Below are positions 41,433 through 50,316 of a stretch of 64,000 nt of DNA, in pieces; positions within the stretch are counted from its first letter, which is position 1; every line of letters begins with the position of its first letter. The stretch comes from Gemmata sp051859125. Its GTDB lineage: Bacteria > Planctomycetota > Planctomycetia > Gemmatales > Gemmataceae. Both the position numbers and the translations under genes were made by a program. The stretch is from NCBI RefSeq assembly GCF_051859125.1, contig NZ_JBHYGG010000146.1:8338-72337 (forward strand), read 5' to 3'. The notes beneath the pieces were generated by a model. The model saw only the letters and a list, made by a program, of their open reading frames with translations, searched no databases and was not told the DNA's origin.

Positions 41433-44400
41433 TCAGCGGGTCCGCAGGTACGCGTCGAACTCCGCCTTCGGGACGAACGGGCTCTGGAGCCGGACGAGCC
41501 CGCCGCCCCGCTTCCACACCAGGTCGCCCTTGCCGAACAGGTACGCGGCGTCGGGCTCGTCGAGGAACAGCTTCGACTCCTTCTCGCTGGCCACCTGCAA
41601 CCCGATCCGCCCCGGCAGGTTGCTGCGGAGCAGCGGCGTCACCACCGACGCCTCGGGCCGCTGCGTGCCGAGCACGAGGTGAATGCCCGCCGCCCGCGCC
41701 TTGGCCCCCAGCCGCTTCAGCAGCGGCTCCAGGACGTTCTTGGTCGCCCGGTCGACCATCAGGTCAGCAAACTCGTCGAACACGACCACCCACCGCGGCA
41801 CGGCGTCGGCGCCGGTCAACTGGCGGACGTGGTCCGCCCCCCGCTTCTGGAGCAGCTTGTACCGCCGCTCCATCTCCTCGACGCACTCCTCGAGGACCGG
41901 GATCGCCTCCTCGCCGTCGTACACCACCGGCCCGCTCAGGTACGGGCACCTGCCGTCGACGTTGAACGTCACCCGCTTCGGGTCGACGAGGCGGAACCGG
42001 AGCTTCGCCGGCTCGAGCCGGGCGGCCAGCGAGGCGAGCACGGCCTTGAGGAACTCGCTCTTGCCGCTGCCGGTGGTGCCGGCCACGAGCAGGTGGCAGC
42101 TCTCCGGCTCGCTCAGGTTGAGCCACTCGACGGTGCCGGACACGCTCACCCCGGCCGGCACGACCGGCTCGCCGGCGAAACTCGGCGGGCACGCCGCGAG
42201 CAGCGGCGGCAGGAAGACCGTCTGCCGGTCCGGCCGCTGCACGTCGACACTGACGTACCCGGCCTGGCTGGAGATGAGCGGCTCGTGCGCGAGCGCCAGG
42301 TGGACCTTCAGGTTCTCGGCCTGCCGCCGCACCCGGTTGAAGTCGGCGTCGCCGCGCAGCTCCAGCTTGAGCCGGACGAACGTCGGCCCGACCTCGGTCC
42401 CGAGCGGGTGAACGGCCTCACCCTTCCGCTTCAAGTAGTCGGCCGCTTTCTTCAAGATTACGTCGGCCCAGGACGGCTCGGCCGGCGGGGGAGGCAACGG
42501 GGGTGCGGGCGTTGCCACCGAGAGCGGCTCGGGCACGGGCGCCGGCGCGGGTGCGGGTGGGGCCGGCGGTGCGGCGGGAGGGGCGGGCGGCGGCGCGGCC
42601 GTCGGAGGCGACGGTGAGACGTCGAGCCCCTTCCAGTTGAGGAACAGAAACTCGTACAGCTTGAGGTTCGACAGCAGACCGGTTTGGAGGATGAGCTTGT
42701 GGCACTCCTCTTTGGAGACCGGCGCACCGTTGAGAATCAAGTCGCCCCCCGCCCGGCTCGTCACCTGCCGCAGGCATTCCAACTGGTGCAGCGTCCCTTC
42801 CTGCTCGTCGAGCGGAAACGGGCGGACGGTGCCGCTCTCAAGTCGCTTGGCGTACTTCAGGTACGCCGCGGCGCGGGCGCCGACGGTGAGCTTCGCCCGC
42901 GGCCGGACCACGACGGCGCCCAGGACGGGCCCCGTCATCGCGGCGTCGAGAGCGCTATACCAGTTCCCGAATGCGACCCCGTTGTCCTTCTTGCTCACCG
43001 CGACGACGACCGATCCGGACTTCCCGCCCGCCACCATTGCAATCCGCGCGCTCAGGCGCTGGTCGTTGGGCGTCTGCGCGAGCGGCTGCGGGTGGATCTT
43101 GTCGATGCGGAAGTCGGCGGCGCGGAACCCGCCCTTCTCGGCGAGGACGAGCGCCTCGTGGACGGCGGCCCACAACTCGGTATCGGGCATGTCCGTCGCC
43201 GACTTCTGCGCCGCCCGGACGGCCTCGAGGGTTCTCGTCCACTCCTGCTTGAACAGGTCGGCGGTGGAAGCGACTTCGCCCCCGCCGCCGACCGTGATCA
43301 ACCCCTGCCGCTTCCGGCTCAACCAGTTGATGAACCCGGCCGCACACTCCTTCTGAATGAAGTGCCGGGGCGACGGTCGGTGCTTCTCCGCGTAGGCGCG
43401 GACGGAGTCGAGGTCGAACGGCACCCCCGCCGGCTGCCTGGGGTCGAAATCGACCCAGGACTTCAACCGCCGCTCGACGAGTTCGACCGCTTCCGCACCA
43501 CTCAGCGGGGGCAAGTTGTGCTCGCTGACCCGGCCGACGAACGAGGCGAACGCCGCCTCGGCCTTGACTTCCTTCCAGGTGGCTTCGAGACAGCCGATCC
43601 CGATCAGCAGGTTGGGGACCGTCTGAAGCCAGGCCATGAGCTGGCCGGTGAGGAGGACAAACCCCGCCCGGTCGCTCTTGAACAGCTCTTCCAACTGGTC
43701 GAAGCAGAGGACGAGCGGCACGTTGCTCAGCCGCAGCAGCTCGGCCGTTGCCTTCAACACCTCAACGAGCGGCGGAGAGTCGAGCGGTTGGGCGTCCCGG
43801 TCAGTCAGCCGCAGTGCCGCGAGTTGGTGGTCGGGAATTTGGTCGGCCTCGCCGCGGAGCCACCACCGCACGTCGTCCCCGGCCGGCGAGGCGCTGAGCA
43901 CGAGCGCCCGGACTACCGGGCCCGAGCAGTGCGGGAGCGCGGCCCGCAGGGCGTCGGCCAGTTCGTGGTAGGGGCCGAGTGCGTCCACGTGGCCGAACAC
44001 CTCGAGGACCGTCAACGGGTCCTCACTCAACCCGTGGCGAACGGCCGCACACTTGGCCCGGAGCCCGGGGGCGAGTTGGTCGAAGTACGCCGCGAACGAC
44101 GGGACGAGTAGCCGGGCTAGGGCGAGGCGGAACGGGGCGACCGACCGCGACGAGTAGAGGAGCGCCTCGACCAGCCGCCACCGGAGGGCGGTTTCCAGCA
44201 GCCGCTGCTTATCGTCCCCCTCCACGGCGGGCGGGGCGCCGAGGAAGGCGAGGTAGACCCGGTCGCCGTGCCGGTGCCGCAACCGCCCGAACAGGTGCGT
44301 CTTGCCGTACCCGGCCGGGCCGACGAAGGCGTGGATCTTGAGCTTCGGGTCCGGCTTCGGGTCCGCCCTCGGGTGCGCCCGGACCTGGTCGATGGCGGCG

Positions 44401-44516
44401 GAGAAGTCGTCGGTGAACCGCTTCCCGAGCGTGGGCACGTCCCACTCCGGGCGGAAGTCGTCCGCGTCGTTCAGCCGGTCTTCGGAGAACGGGTCGTCCA
44501 CCTTAGCCGCGGGCAT
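41433..44516 (-). CDS. Double ATPase: AAA/STAND-like domain fused to FtsK-type translocase
   Basis: 1027 residues with two nucleotide-binding motors. The first, residues about 20-420, has Walker A GPAGYGKT (66-73), a Walker B-like VPLVLCFDQLEELF and a C-terminal helical lid (RPSPRHFIQKECAAGFINWL), resembling AAA/STAND or KAP-type NTPases. A helical middle leads to a proline-rich linker (about 640-680). The second is an FtsK/SpoIIIE-type domain: VSVDVQRPDRQTVFL, then LVAGTTGSGKSEFLKAVLAS (Walker A), a Walker B in WVVVFDEFADLMVD, and GIHLVLGTQRPEASVVTP with the arginine-finger region NLPGRIGLQV. No membrane spans or gamma (KOPS-reading) domain are present, so it is not the cell-division FtsK. 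It overlaps the upstream wHTH gene by 14 bp. Confidence 0.88.
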   Translation of the reverse strand: MPAAKVDDPFSEDRLNDADDFRPEWDVPTLGKRFTDDFSAAIDQVRAHPRADPKPDPKLKIHAFVGPAGYGKTHLFGRLRHRHGDRVYLAFLGAPPAVEGDDKQRLLETALRWRLVEALLYSSRSVAPFRLALARLLVPSFAAYFDQLAPGLRAKCAAVRHGLSEDPLTVLEVFGHVDALGPYHELADALRAALPHCSGPVVRALVLSASPAGDDVRWWLRGEADQIPDHQLAALRLTDRDAQPLDSPPLVEVLKATAELLRLSNVPLVLCFDQLEELFKSDRAGFVLLTGQLMAWLQTVPNLLIGIGCLEATWKEVKAEAAFASFVGRVSEHNLPPLSGAEAVELVERRLKSWVDFDPRQPAGVPFDLDSVRAYAEKHRPSPRHFIQKECAAGFINWLSRKRQGLITVGGGGEVASTADLFKQEWTRTLEAVRAAQKSATDMPDTELWAAVHEALVLAEKGGFRAADFRIDKIHPQPLAQTPNDQRLSARIAMVAGGKSGSVVVAVSKKDNGVAFGNWYSALDAAMTGPVLGAVVVRPRAKLTVGARAAAYLKYAKRLESGTVRPFPLDEQEGTLHQLECLRQVTSRAGGDLILNGAPVSKEECHKLILQTGLLSNLKLYEFLFLNWKGLDVSPSPPTAAPPPAPPAAPPAPPAPAPAPVPEPLSVATPAPPLPPPPAEPSWADVILKKAADYLKRKGEAVHPLGTEVGPTFVRLKLELRGDADFNRVRRQAENLKVHLALAHEPLISSQAGYVSVDVQRPDRQTVFLPPLLAACPPSFAGEPVVPAGVSVSGTVEWLNLSEPESCHLLVAGTTGSGKSEFLKAVLASLAARLEPAKLRFRLVDPKRVTFNVDGRCPYLSGPVVYDGEEAIPVLEECVEEMERRYKLLQKRGADHVRQLTGADAVPRWVVVFDEFADLMVDRATKNVLEPLLKRLGAKARAAGIHLVLGTQRPEASVVTPLLRSNLPGRIGLQVASEKESKLFLDEPDAAYLFGKGDLVWKRGGGLVRLQSPFVPKAEFDAYLRTR

Positions 44517-45870
44517 GGGCCTTCTCCGCGTAGAAGAACGTTTCGCCCACGGCGGAGATCGAGTCGCGGAGTTGGTCCGGCGTCGCCCGGCTGCGGTCGT
44601 CGATCGAGATGAGGCGCACCTTGTCCGTGCGCCGCATGTCGAGCAATCGCTCGTCGAACACGGAGTGGGACGCGGCGTGGGCGCCGAACCGCTCGGCGAC
44701 GACGCGCCGGAGTTCGTGAATCGGCACCATTTGAAGGCCCGCGAACTCGCCCCGGAGCAGGTCGTGGAACGTGTCCGTCACCGCCGCCTCGAGTTGCTCG
44801 GCGGTCAGCGCGGAGCCCGCCGGCGGGGGCGGACCCCCGCGCGTCGCCGACCGCTCGCCCTCCCGCGCGGCGGTCAGCAGTTCCGTGAGCACCGACCCCT
44901 TGATCTTCATCTCGCCCAACTCGTCGAAGGGCAGGGTTGTGAGGTACCGCACCCCCGACGGGGTGAGTGTGTAGCGGCCCTCCTTGCCGTCCCAGTTCAG
45001 CGCGATGTACCCGGCCTGGGCCAGTTCGCCGCGGACCTGCCAACACGTCGCGTGGTTCAGCTTCAGCGGCTCCTTCTTGCTGCTGGCGTGGGCGTCGGAC
45101 CCCCAGAGGGTACGCTTCGCGGACTGGAACAGTTTGAACAGCAGGTACGCCTCGCGGGCGTGCCTGAGCGTCTCCTTCGGCGCCGGCGACGGCTTGCCCG
45201 CCGGGGGCAGGACCGGACACTCCGCCCGCAGCCGGCCGAGCAGATCGGCCCCGTCCGTGGTCAGTGAGTACGACTCCGCGTCGGCGGCGCGTTGAACCCG
45301 GACGGCGCCGCGGAGGGCGAGGTCGGTCAGTACGGCCCGCGTGGTCGCCGGGTTGAGCCCGAGGCAGTGCTGGTCGCGGAACAGTGCGAGGTGCGGCTGC
45401 TTCGCGGACAACTCCGCGGCCTTCGGCCTCCCCTTCCCGCCGAACCCCACCTCCAGGTCGGCCTTCGAGATCGTTCGGTCGGGCGCCTGTGACAGCGCGG
45501 TCAGGACGTACGCCTCCCGAGCCCGTTCCGTCCAAGCGTCGGCAGGCAAGTTGAGTTTGCCCTTGGCCGGGGCAAGTGGGACGTAGCGTTCGAGGTCGCG
45601 GAGGTGCAGCTTGCCCGCATCGGTGATCTCGTAGACCACCTTCTTGTCGATCTTCGCCGCGGCCAGCCAGCCGGAGTTCGTCAGTTCATCGCGGACGGCG
45701 TTTGCCGGCTTCGGCCCCAACCCAAGTTCGTCCCGGATCTGCTTTGGGATCGCCTTGTTGGCGTCCGGCTGCGACAGGATCCCCTCCCGGGCGTTCGCGA
45801 GTTGGCTCAGCAGGAACGCGTGCCGCCGCGGGAGTCGCGCGTCGGCCGAGTCGGGCGCAGTCTCTGACAC
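44503..45870 (-). CDS. Tandem winged-helix protein, partner of the AAA-FtsK ATPase
   Basis: 455 residues of repeated winged-helix modules: about 15-90 (RRHAFLLSQLANAREGILSQ, VVYEITDAGKLHLRDLER), about 110-220 (REAYVLTALSQAPDRTISKA, SYSLTTDGADLLGRL), about 235-320 (REAYLLFKLFQSAKRTLWG, RYTLTPSGVRYLTTLP), and a fourth more distant one (about 360-450; PIHELRRVVAERFG, VRLISIDDRSRATPDQLRDS). Each has the helix-strand-wing order of DNA-binding or protein-docking domains. I chose the GTG at 45870, which follows GAGGGAAGG; an ATG 27 bases upstream has no such site. The gene overlaps the AAA-FtsK gene by 14 bp, so the products are made together and probably form one complex, this one supplying DNA contact. 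Family not named. Confidence 0.8.
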   Translation of the reverse strand: MSETAPDSADARLPRRHAFLLSQLANAREGILSQPDANKAIPKQIRDELGLGPKPANAVRDELTNSGWLAAAKIDKKVVYEITDAGKLHLRDLERYVPLAPAKGKLNLPADAWTERAREAYVLTALSQAPDRTISKADLEVGFGGKGRPKAAELSAKQPHLALFRDQHCLGLNPATTRAVLTDLALRGAVRVQRAADAESYSLTTDGADLLGRLRAECPVLPPAGKPSPAPKETLRHAREAYLLFKLFQSAKRTLWGSDAHASSKKEPLKLNHATCWQVRGELAQAGYIALNWDGKEGRYTLTPSGVRYLTTLPFDELGEMKIKGSVLTELLTAAREGERSATRGGPPPPAGSALTAEQLEAAVTDTFHDLLRGEFAGLQMVPIHELRRVVAERFGAHAASHSVFDERLLDMRRTDKVRLISIDDRSRATPDQLRDSISAVGETFFYAEKAHARG

Positions 45871-46420
45871 GTACCTTCCCTCGTCGGCTGAATGCATGAT
45901 GCAGTTGCCTGGGAGAAGCAGTCTATCCTGCAGGCGTCAGAAGGGCAGCAGAAAACCGCCCCCACGTGCATGCCTTACAGACGTGACCGTCGGAGAAAGT
46001 GACACCGATTTGTCGCTCAAAGGAAGGGGTTGTTGGCAAAGCCCAGTCGACTCAGCATCCCGTACGTCCCGCTTCCCAGCGGGTCCGCAGCCCCGCCAGT
46101 TGGCACGGTGTCGAACGTCACCGGAGCAGGTTACCTCACATCCGAGGTTCCCTTTCGGGCCGCGTTCCAGGCTCCCTTCGATACCGGGTGCCGTTGGAAC
46201 GAAGATTAACTCTGGCCCGACAGCTACTCCGGAACCCACCCGCCTCGAAAAAGATCCTGCGGCACCGACAGGTCGGCCCGATACCCTAGTGACGTCCACG
46301 CGTGCTGGATCGACTCGGCCTCGGCAGCTGGGTTCCGGGGAGCGTCGGCCAAGAGTGCGAATGGAAAGGAAAAGTGGGTTATCCACCTCAACTGTGGAAC
46401 GGTGGGACCGCACCCAGGAG

Positions 46421-46726
46421 CTACGACTGCCCCGCACGCGAGCGGCGTGCGGCCTTCTTGGTCGCCGCGTTCGATGGGTCCGCGGAGGCGGCTGCGAGGT
46501 ACCGGGACAGGGCGTCGCGTGCGTCGGCGCCGCATGCGGCCGCCCACGCGCAGAACTCGGCCACGTCCATGCGGCGGTTGGCGACCTCGCAGTTGTGGAC
46601 CCAACTCTGCGGCTTGCCCAACCGGGCGCCCAGGTCCCGCTGGGTGAGCCCCGCGCCCTCCCGGAGCGCCCGGAGCACCGCCAGGAGCGGCGCGTAAGCG
46701 GGGGCGTGTTGGGACTTGGTGGCCAT
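46421..46726 (-). CDS. XRE-family helix-turn-helix regulator
   Basis: 101-residue single-domain regulator. The Cro/CI-type helix-turn-helix spans about residues 12-70 (LLAVLRALREGAGLTQRDLG, ARLGKPQSWVHNCEVANRRM, VAEFCAWAAACGADA), followed by a short basic tail (KKAARRSR). Length is that of a minimal XRE protein, probably a dimeric repressor. It is divergent from the zinc-ribbon gene; the 90 bp between them holds a TTGACA box covered by a perfect 6-bp inverted repeat (46755-46773), a likely binding site for this protein. The 776 bp between it and the wHTH gene contains no gene I can support. Confidence 0.87.
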   Translation of the reverse strand: MATKSQHAPAYAPLLAVLRALREGAGLTQRDLGARLGKPQSWVHNCEVANRRMDVAEFCAWAAACGADARDALSRYLAAASADPSNAATKKAARRSRAGQS

Positions 46727-46753
46727 CGGGGCCGAACATACCGACCTCGGGCC

Positions 46754-46783
46754 TTGACACGGTTTCAGTGTCAGGGCGAGAAT
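46754..46783 (+). promoter_or_regulatory. TTGACA box overlapped by a TGACAC-N7-GTGTCA operator
   Basis: TTGACA at 46754-46759 is a consensus -35 hexamer, with a weak -10 (GAGAAT, 46778-46783) 18 bases on, 33 bp before the zinc-ribbon start. TGACAC (46755-46760) and GTGTCA (46768-46773) form a perfect inverted repeat around seven bases, covering the -35 box. Binding of the divergent XRE repressor there would block the zinc-ribbon promoter and probably its own. Confidence 0.6.
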
Positions 46784-46816
46784 GGGGCTTTCGTCCCAGC
46801 GTCCCCGGAGTGCCCC

Positions 46817-47467
46817 ATGCCGTTCGTGACGTGCCCGGAGTGCGGCCACGAGTCCCACGCGCCACGGGACCTGATCGGGTTGACGTGGGACTGTCCCGAG
46901 TGCGCCGAGCCCATCGAGGTGGAGGGCGACCGGTCCCGGGGCCGGTCCCGGCGCTCGCGCGGGGGCGGGAACGGCGGGCGGTGGGTCGTGCTCGGCGTGC
47001 TCTTGGCCGCCGCGGTCGCCGCCGCGGTCGTGGTCGGTGCCCGGTGGTCGCGGCCCCAGGTGGTTCACGTCGGCCCGGGGGCCGGACCCGGGGCCGGGCC
47101 GGTGCCCGTCGCTCCGACCCCGGCCCTGCCGCTGGTGGACGTGTCCGGGGACGGGCCGGACTGGACGTACCGGGAGCTGGCCGAGTACCTCCGCTCGCGG
47201 GGCCTGGCGGTGCGCCTCGGGAACGCCCGGCGCGGCCCGTTCCTGGTGTTCACCACGGACGGCACGGAGTACCCGGTGGTCAACGCGCAACAGCTCCTGG
47301 ACCTCGGTGCCCTGCCCGTGGACACGGTCGAGTTCCAGAAGTGCCCGTCGGCCCGAGCCGCCCGGGAGACCGCCGGGCAGAGCGAGAGCGGGACCTTCGC
47401 GTGGGGGCGGTGGTGCTTCAGCGGCCGGGAGGGGGACCTCGACCGCATCCGCCGAGCGCTCCCGTAG
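46817..47467 (+). CDS. Zinc-ribbon single-span membrane protein
   Basis: 216 residues. An N-terminal zinc ribbon (CPECGHESHAPRDLIG to CPEC, residues 6-29) is followed by an arginine/serine/glycine-rich linker, one transmembrane helix (about 55-75, WVVLGVLLAAAVAAAVVVGA) and a proline-rich stretch. The C-terminal alpha/beta domain (WTYRELAEYLRSRGLAVRLG, RGPFLVFTTDGTEYPVV, FAWGRWCFSGREG) lies outside the membrane. No known family for the latter. The promoter with palindromic operator lies directly upstream. A strong 14-bp hairpin separates it from the Sel1-repeat kinase downstream; the two share strand and proximity. Confidence 0.75.
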   Translation: MPFVTCPECGHESHAPRDLIGLTWDCPECAEPIEVEGDRSRGRSRRSRGGGNGGRWVVLGVLLAAAVAAAVVVGARWSRPQVVHVGPGAGPGAGPVPVAPTPALPLVDVSGDGPDWTYRELAEYLRSRGLAVRLGNARRGPFLVFTTDGTEYPVVNAQQLLDLGALPVDTVEFQKCPSARAARETAGQSESGTFAWGRWCFSGREGDLDRIRRALP

Positions 47468-47498
47468 CCGGCGCTCGGGCCGCGAACCCGGGGCGGCC

Positions 47499-47548
47499 GC
47501 CGGGCCACCCTCTCGGGGCGGGCGCTCGCGCCGGGAGGGTGGCCCGGC
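47499..47548 (+). terminator. Strong hairpin between zinc-ribbon and kinase genes
   Basis: GCCGGGCCACCCTC (47499-47512) pairs perfectly with GAGGGTGGCCCGGC (47535-47548). A second small stem (GGCG-CTCG-CGCC) sits in the 22-nt loop. It lies 32 bp after the zinc-ribbon stop and 56 bp before the kinase start. No T-run follows, so it may attenuate or stabilise rather than terminate fully. Confidence 0.6.
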
Positions 47549-47604
47549 ATGCCACTGATGCGGCGGGCGCGAGCCGCGATGACCCCAACCCACGAGATTC
47601 GCCC

Positions 47605-49806
47605 GTGCGTGCGTTCCTGACGTGTCTGGCCGAGGCGGTCGCCGAGAAGGGGCTCCGGGGCCTGGCCGAGTTGGTCCCCGGCGGCCCGTACCTGGCCGGG
47701 GTCGCCGAGGCCACGTTCCAGAAGTACCGCGCCCGGGTCCGGGACGCCCAGCACCGGGCCGAGATCCAGGCCCTGGCCCAAGCCACGTTCGACGAGGTCC
47801 GGGCCGCCGCGGCGGCGGCCGCCCGGGCCGCCGTTCCCGACGCCCCGCCGGCCGCGGCCCTGGAACTGGAGCTGTACCTGACCCAGGTGCCCGGCGCGGT
47901 CCGCCGGTCCCTGGTCCGGCCCGACGACACCACCGGCCGCACGGCCCCCGCGGACTACGCCCTCGGCGGCCCCGGCGACGTGCTCCGGTTGCTCCCCGAG
48001 CACCCGCCCCGGTTCCGGCCCGGCGACGGGGTCCCCGGGCTCGACGGGTGGACCCTGGTCCGGCCCCTCGGGTCGGGCGGGTTCGGCGAGGTGTGGCTGG
48101 CCCGCGGGGGTCCCGGCGGGGCCGCCCCGGGGGCGGTCAAGTTCTGCCACCCCGAGCGGGCGGCCGAGCTGCGACACGAGGCGGACGTGATCCGCCGGGT
48201 CCGGGACGCCGGCCCGCACCCGCACATCGTCCAACTGCTCCACTCGAACCTCGGGTGCGACGCCCCGTGGCTCCTGTACGAGTACGTCGCCGGCGGGGTT
48301 GACCAGGCGGACCTCGGCGGGTGGGTCCGCGCGCTCCAGACCGTCCCCCCGGCCGAGCGGGCGCGGCAGGCCCTGATCGCGCTCCGCCAGTTGTGCCCCG
48401 CGGTGGCCCACTTCCACGCGCTGGCCCCGGCCGTGGTCCACCGGGACCTGAAGCCGGCCAACATCCTCGTGGACGCACGGACCCGGAAGCTGAAGATCAC
48501 CGACTTCGGGATCGGGGCGGTCACGGCCCGGGCCGCGGCCCCGGGCGGGTCGTTCGCGGACGCGGCGTCGACGGGCCGGCGGACCGCGTTCCTCCGGGGC
48601 GCGCACTCGCCCCTGTACTCAAGCGCCCAGCAGCGGGCCGGGAGCCCGCCGGACCCGCGGGACGACGTGCACGCCCTCGGGGTCATCGCGTACCAGTTGC
48701 TGACCGGCCAACTGACGAGCGGCCCCGGGACCGACTTCGCGCACGACCTGCGGGCGGTCGGCGTCGATCGTGACCTGATCGCGCTGATCGGGGCGTGCGT
48801 GTCGAACAACCCGGCCCGGCGGCCCGCGGACGCCGGCGCGATGCTGGACCGGCTCCCGGGGTTCGCCGGCGGCCCGGTGGCCGAGGACGAGAACCGCGCC
48901 CCGCTGGTGCCCGTACTGGAGAGCGAGTCGGCCCGCGTCATCGATTACCGGCCCGGGGACGAGCCGGAGCCCGCGGACGACCCCCGAGCGCCAGCCCGGG
49001 ACGAGCCCGAACCGGCGGACGAGCCGCTGTTCCGGCCGCGGCGACGGGCGGCGCGGGACCGGACCCGGGTGTGGTGGGTCGCCGGGGCCGGGGCGTTCGT
49101 GTTCTTGTTCGTCCCGTTCGTCGGGGTGCTCAAAAAGTTGGGCCGGGCGGGCGGGGCGGCCGCGACGCCCCCGCCGGGGGAGCCCGGACCGGCCGCGGCC
49201 GACGGCCCGGACCCCGCGACCCCCGCCGACGTCGCGTACGAGCGGGGCGTGGCGTACCTGACCGGGACCGGGGTGCCGTACGCCTACACCAAGGCCCGGG
49301 CGTGGCTGGAGCACGCGGCCGAGCGGGGCCACGCGGCCGCCCAGGCGAACCTCGGGCTGATCTACCACAAGGGGCTCGGGGTGCGTGCGGACCAGGCCCG
49401 GGCGGCGCAGTGGTTCCAGAAGTCCGCGGCCCAGGGTCACGTGGACGGGCAGTGCAACCTCGGGGTCATGTACGTCAAGGGGCTCGGGGTCGATCAGGAC
49501 TTCGGGCGGGCCAAGGAGTGGTTCTCCCGGGCGGCGGCCCAGCTGCACCCGCCGGCGCAGGCATACCTGGGGCTCATGTGCGCGAACGGTCAGGGCGGCC
49601 CGGTGGACCACGACGGGGCGCGGGACTGGTACAAGTTGGCCGCGGCTCGTGGCGAGCCGCTGGGGGAGTACGGGCTGGGGTGCCTGTACGAGAGCGGGCA
49701 CGGGGTCACCCGGAGCGTACCGACGGCGCTGGCGTGGTACCGCAAGGCGGCCGCCCGCGGGGACGACGACGCGAAGCGGGCCGTTGCCCGCCTGGAGCCG
49801 CGTTGA
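47605..49806 (+). CDS. Membrane Ser/Thr kinase with Sel1-like repeats
   Basis: 733 residues from the GTG at 47605. Residues 1-110 form a helical, alanine-rich N-terminus (VRDAQHRAEIQALAQATFDE). The kinase domain is at about 150-430: LGSGGFGEVWLARG, AVKFCHPERAAELRHEADVI, VHRDLKPANILV, ITDFGIGAV and DDVHALGVIAYQLLTG. A charged linker and one transmembrane helix (about 490-512, VWWVAGAGAFVFLFVPFVGV) lead to five Sel1/TPR-like repeats (AAQANLGLIYHKGLGV pattern, about 545-730), a protein-binding solenoid outside the membrane. Such kinases are thought to sense partners through the repeats. Follows the zinc-ribbon gene after a hairpin; both could be targets of the XRE repressor. Confidence 0.9.
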   Translation: MRAFLTCLAEAVAEKGLRGLAELVPGGPYLAGVAEATFQKYRARVRDAQHRAEIQALAQATFDEVRAAAAAAARAAVPDAPPAAALELELYLTQVPGAVRRSLVRPDDTTGRTAPADYALGGPGDVLRLLPEHPPRFRPGDGVPGLDGWTLVRPLGSGGFGEVWLARGGPGGAAPGAVKFCHPERAAELRHEADVIRRVRDAGPHPHIVQLLHSNLGCDAPWLLYEYVAGGVDQADLGGWVRALQTVPPAERARQALIALRQLCPAVAHFHALAPAVVHRDLKPANILVDARTRKLKITDFGIGAVTARAAAPGGSFADAASTGRRTAFLRGAHSPLYSSAQQRAGSPPDPRDDVHALGVIAYQLLTGQLTSGPGTDFAHDLRAVGVDRDLIALIGACVSNNPARRPADAGAMLDRLPGFAGGPVAEDENRAPLVPVLESESARVIDYRPGDEPEPADDPRAPARDEPEPADEPLFRPRRRAARDRTRVWWVAGAGAFVFLFVPFVGVLKKLGRAGGAAATPPPGEPGPAAADGPDPATPADVAYERGVAYLTGTGVPYAYTKARAWLEHAAERGHAAAQANLGLIYHKGLGVRADQARAAQWFQKSAAQGHVDGQCNLGVMYVKGLGVDQDFGRAKEWFSRAAAQLHPPAQAYLGLMCANGQGGPVDHDGARDWYKLAAARGEPLGEYGLGCLYESGHGVTRSVPTALAWYRKAAARGDDDAKRAVARLEPR

Positions 49807-49902
49807 CCTCCAGGTCGATGCCCTTCACACGAGCGGTCTCGACTGCTCACAGGATCGCGACCACGCAAGGCCGGCGAGGACGAGCCGGCCGCGGTCCCGG
49901 CC

Positions 49903-50161
49903 CCGTCGTAGGCGTGGGCGGTGGTCCCGTCCCCGGTGAGCTGGCTGGCCTTGTCGTAGGCGTACGCCGTGGGCACCCCGTTGTCGGTCCGCACCGTCAC
50001 CCGGTCCGCCTTGTCGTACGCGTACCCCTCGGCCTGCACCACCGCACCGCCCGCGGCCGCCGTCGTTAGTTTGGTCAGCCGCCCGTCGGCGTCGTGCCCG
50101 TAGGTGGTGGTCGCCACCGGGACCGTGCCCGCCAGGTCGGCGAACCGGGTCACCGTCTCCC
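49903..50161 (-). repeat. rhs fragment: 259-bp exact copy of an RHS core segment (orphan)
   Basis: Bases 49903-50161 are identical by eye to 52921-53179 of the large RHS gene, in the same orientation. They encode VTRFADLAGTVPVATTTYG through DGTTAHAYDG. The copy lies downstream of the immunity gene and has no intact start or toxin tip; beyond 49903 the frame degenerates. This is the usual trace left when a new toxin-immunity module enters an RHS locus by recombination in the core. Confidence 0.92.
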
Positions 50162-50316
50162 AAAGTACTGATCACCGGTCTCAATCGCGAGCATCTGCCA
50201 GAACGATGATCTCGACCCGCCCCTGAAAATTCCAGCGGCTGCCTGGGGCTATCATTATTATGAACAAGACGGCGATGCGCAGAATAATTGCGCATGGCGA
50301 ACGCGATTGCCGTCAT

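Noticed and set aside
41433..44516. Cell-division FtsK
   Set aside because: No N-terminal membrane spans or DNA-orienting gamma domain; an extra AAA ATPase is fused instead.
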